A stretch of 13,376 bases of DNA. Origin: Candidatus Latescibacterota bacterium. Its GTDB lineage: Bacteria; Krumholzibacteriota; Krumholzibacteriia; WVZY01; JAKEHA01. The stretch spans positions 1 through 13,376 of the forward strand of contig JAKEHA010000072.1 in NCBI GenBank assembly GCA_022615275.1, in the 5' to 3' direction. The position numbers and the translations under genes were made by a program. Shown in pieces: positions 12,615-13,376 of the stretch (positions within the stretch are counted from its first letter, which is position 1; each line of letters begins with the position of its first letter). Under the pieces are notes generated by a model. The model was not told the DNA's origin, searched no databases, and worked only from the letters and a program-made list of their open reading frames with translations.

Positions 12615-13376
12615 ATGGCTGAGAAACGACTTTTTACGTCGGAGTCCGTCACCGAGGGACATCCCGACAAGATTGCAGATCAGATCTCGGATTCGGTCCT
12701 CGACGCGATCATTTCCCAGGATCCCAAGTCGCGCGTGGCGTGCGAGACCCTGGTGACCACGGGCCTGGCCTTCGTGGCCGGCGAGATCACCACCGAGGCC
12801 TACGTCGACATTCCGTCGCTCGTGCGCAGCGTGATCAAGGACATCGGCTACACCGACGCGAACTTCGGCTTCGACTGCCACACCTGCTCGGTGATCACCT
12901 CGATCGACGAGCAGTCGCCCGACATCTCGATGGGTGTCGACAAGGAAGGCGCCGGCGACCAGGGCATGATGTTCGGCTACGCGTGCCGCGAGACCGACGT
13001 GATGATGCCGCTGCCCATCTTTCTCGCGCACCGGATGTCGGAACACCTGGCGTGGGTGCGCCGCCACGAAGCGTCGTGCGCGTACCTGCGGCCCGACGGC
13101 AAGACCCAGGTCACGGTGGAATACATCGATGGAAGACCGCACCGCATCGACACCGTGGTAGTGTCGACGCAGCACTCCGAGGACGTCAAGGACGAGACCA
13201 TTCGCAAGGACATGGACGAGAAGGTGGTGCGTCCGATGCTGAAAAAGTACGGCTACCCCGCCGACGGTTATCGCCTGCTCGTCAACCCGACCGGGCGCTT
13301 CGTGCAGGGCGGCCCCAAGGCCGACTGCGGCCTGACCGGGCGCAAGATCATCGTCGACACCTACGGCGGCATGGGC
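12615..13376 (+). CDS. metK: S-adenosylmethionine synthetase, 5' part
   Basis: MetK makes S-adenosylmethionine from methionine and ATP. The frame runs uninterrupted from ATG 12615 to the window end, giving 254 of about 390 residues. It starts LFTSESVTEGHPDKIADQIS, with the conserved His16 and Asp18 of GHPDK, and includes the first family signature GAGDQGMMFGYA at 112-123. LPIFLAHR, YLRPDGKTQVTVEY, and NPTGRFVQGGPKADCGLTGRKIIVDTYGG follow. The second signature GGGAFSGKD would lie just beyond the window. AAGGAG at 12604-12609 with a five-base spacer gives a strong start. It follows the nucleotidyltransferase by 43 bases, with a stable hairpin in between. No SAM riboswitch can fit in that gap. 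Confidence 0.97.
   Translation, partial: MAEKRLFTSESVTEGHPDKIADQISDSVLDAIISQDPKSRVACETLVTTGLAFVAGEITTEAYVDIPSLVRSVIKDIGYTDANFGFDCHTCSVITSIDEQSPDISMGVDKEGAGDQGMMFGYACRETDVMMPLPIFLAHRMSEHLAWVRRHEASCAYLRPDGKTQVTVEYIDGRPHRIDTVVVSTQHSEDVKDETIRKDMDEKVVRPMLKKYGYPADGYRLLVNPTGRFVQGGPKADCGLTGRKIIVDTYGGMG

Overview
The window is a dense, almost entirely plus-strand, GC-rich bacterial chromosome segment. Genes are packed end to end with repeated ATGA or TTGA stop/start overlaps. LptC/LptB (lipopolysaccharide export) imply a Gram-negative, double-membrane cell. The combination of rpoN, hpf and a Firmicutes-type HPr kinase (hprK) with a complete mannose-family PTS is typical of deltaproteobacteria-like and FCB-group lineages (for example Eisenbacteria, Krumholzibacteriota or Gemmatimonadota relatives). 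I cannot place the organism more precisely from sequence alone.

Region 1 (1-5170): the 3' part of lptC, then lptB, rpoN (sigma-54), hpf (ribosome hibernation), hprK (HPr Ser kinase/phosphorylase), and EIIA and EIIB of a mannose-family PTS. A good sigma-70-like promoter (about 2772-2800) lies between rpoN and hpf. A hairpin follows the EIIB stop.

Region 2 (5171-5677): about 500 bases without an intact gene. It holds an unassigned 270-base stretch and a decayed, frameshifted copy of the first 30 codons of the PTS EIIC gene (5443-5531). A small promoter region follows, with two copies of the palindrome ACAAGC-N6-GCTTGT and a third, different palindrome.

Region 3 (5678-7080): a SatD-family gene and a DUF3307 membrane-protein gene, translationally coupled. 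This pair sits between the EIIB gene and the intact EIIC gene. The EIIC relic beside EIIB suggests that the pair was inserted into, or rearranged within, an ancestral EIIA-EIIB-EIIC-EIID operon.

Region 4 (7083-13376): intact EIIC, EIID, HPr, Enzyme I, a bifunctional phosphoglucose/phosphomannose isomerase, a sugar-phosphate nucleotidyltransferase with a left-handed beta-helix tail, and the 5' part of metK, which is preceded by a perfect 10-bp hairpin. EI phosphorylates HPr on His15 and HPr feeds EIIA and EIIB; EIIC/EIID would form the membrane channel. HprK would act on HPr Ser46. The isomerase and nucleotidyltransferase could receive the hexose 6-phosphate made by the PTS and send it to glycolysis or nucleotide-sugar synthesis; this coupling is inferred from gene order.

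No tRNA, rRNA, CRISPR array, transposase or replication origin was seen. The most unusual item is the satD-DUF3307 module with its paired operators, placed next to the EIIC fossil.
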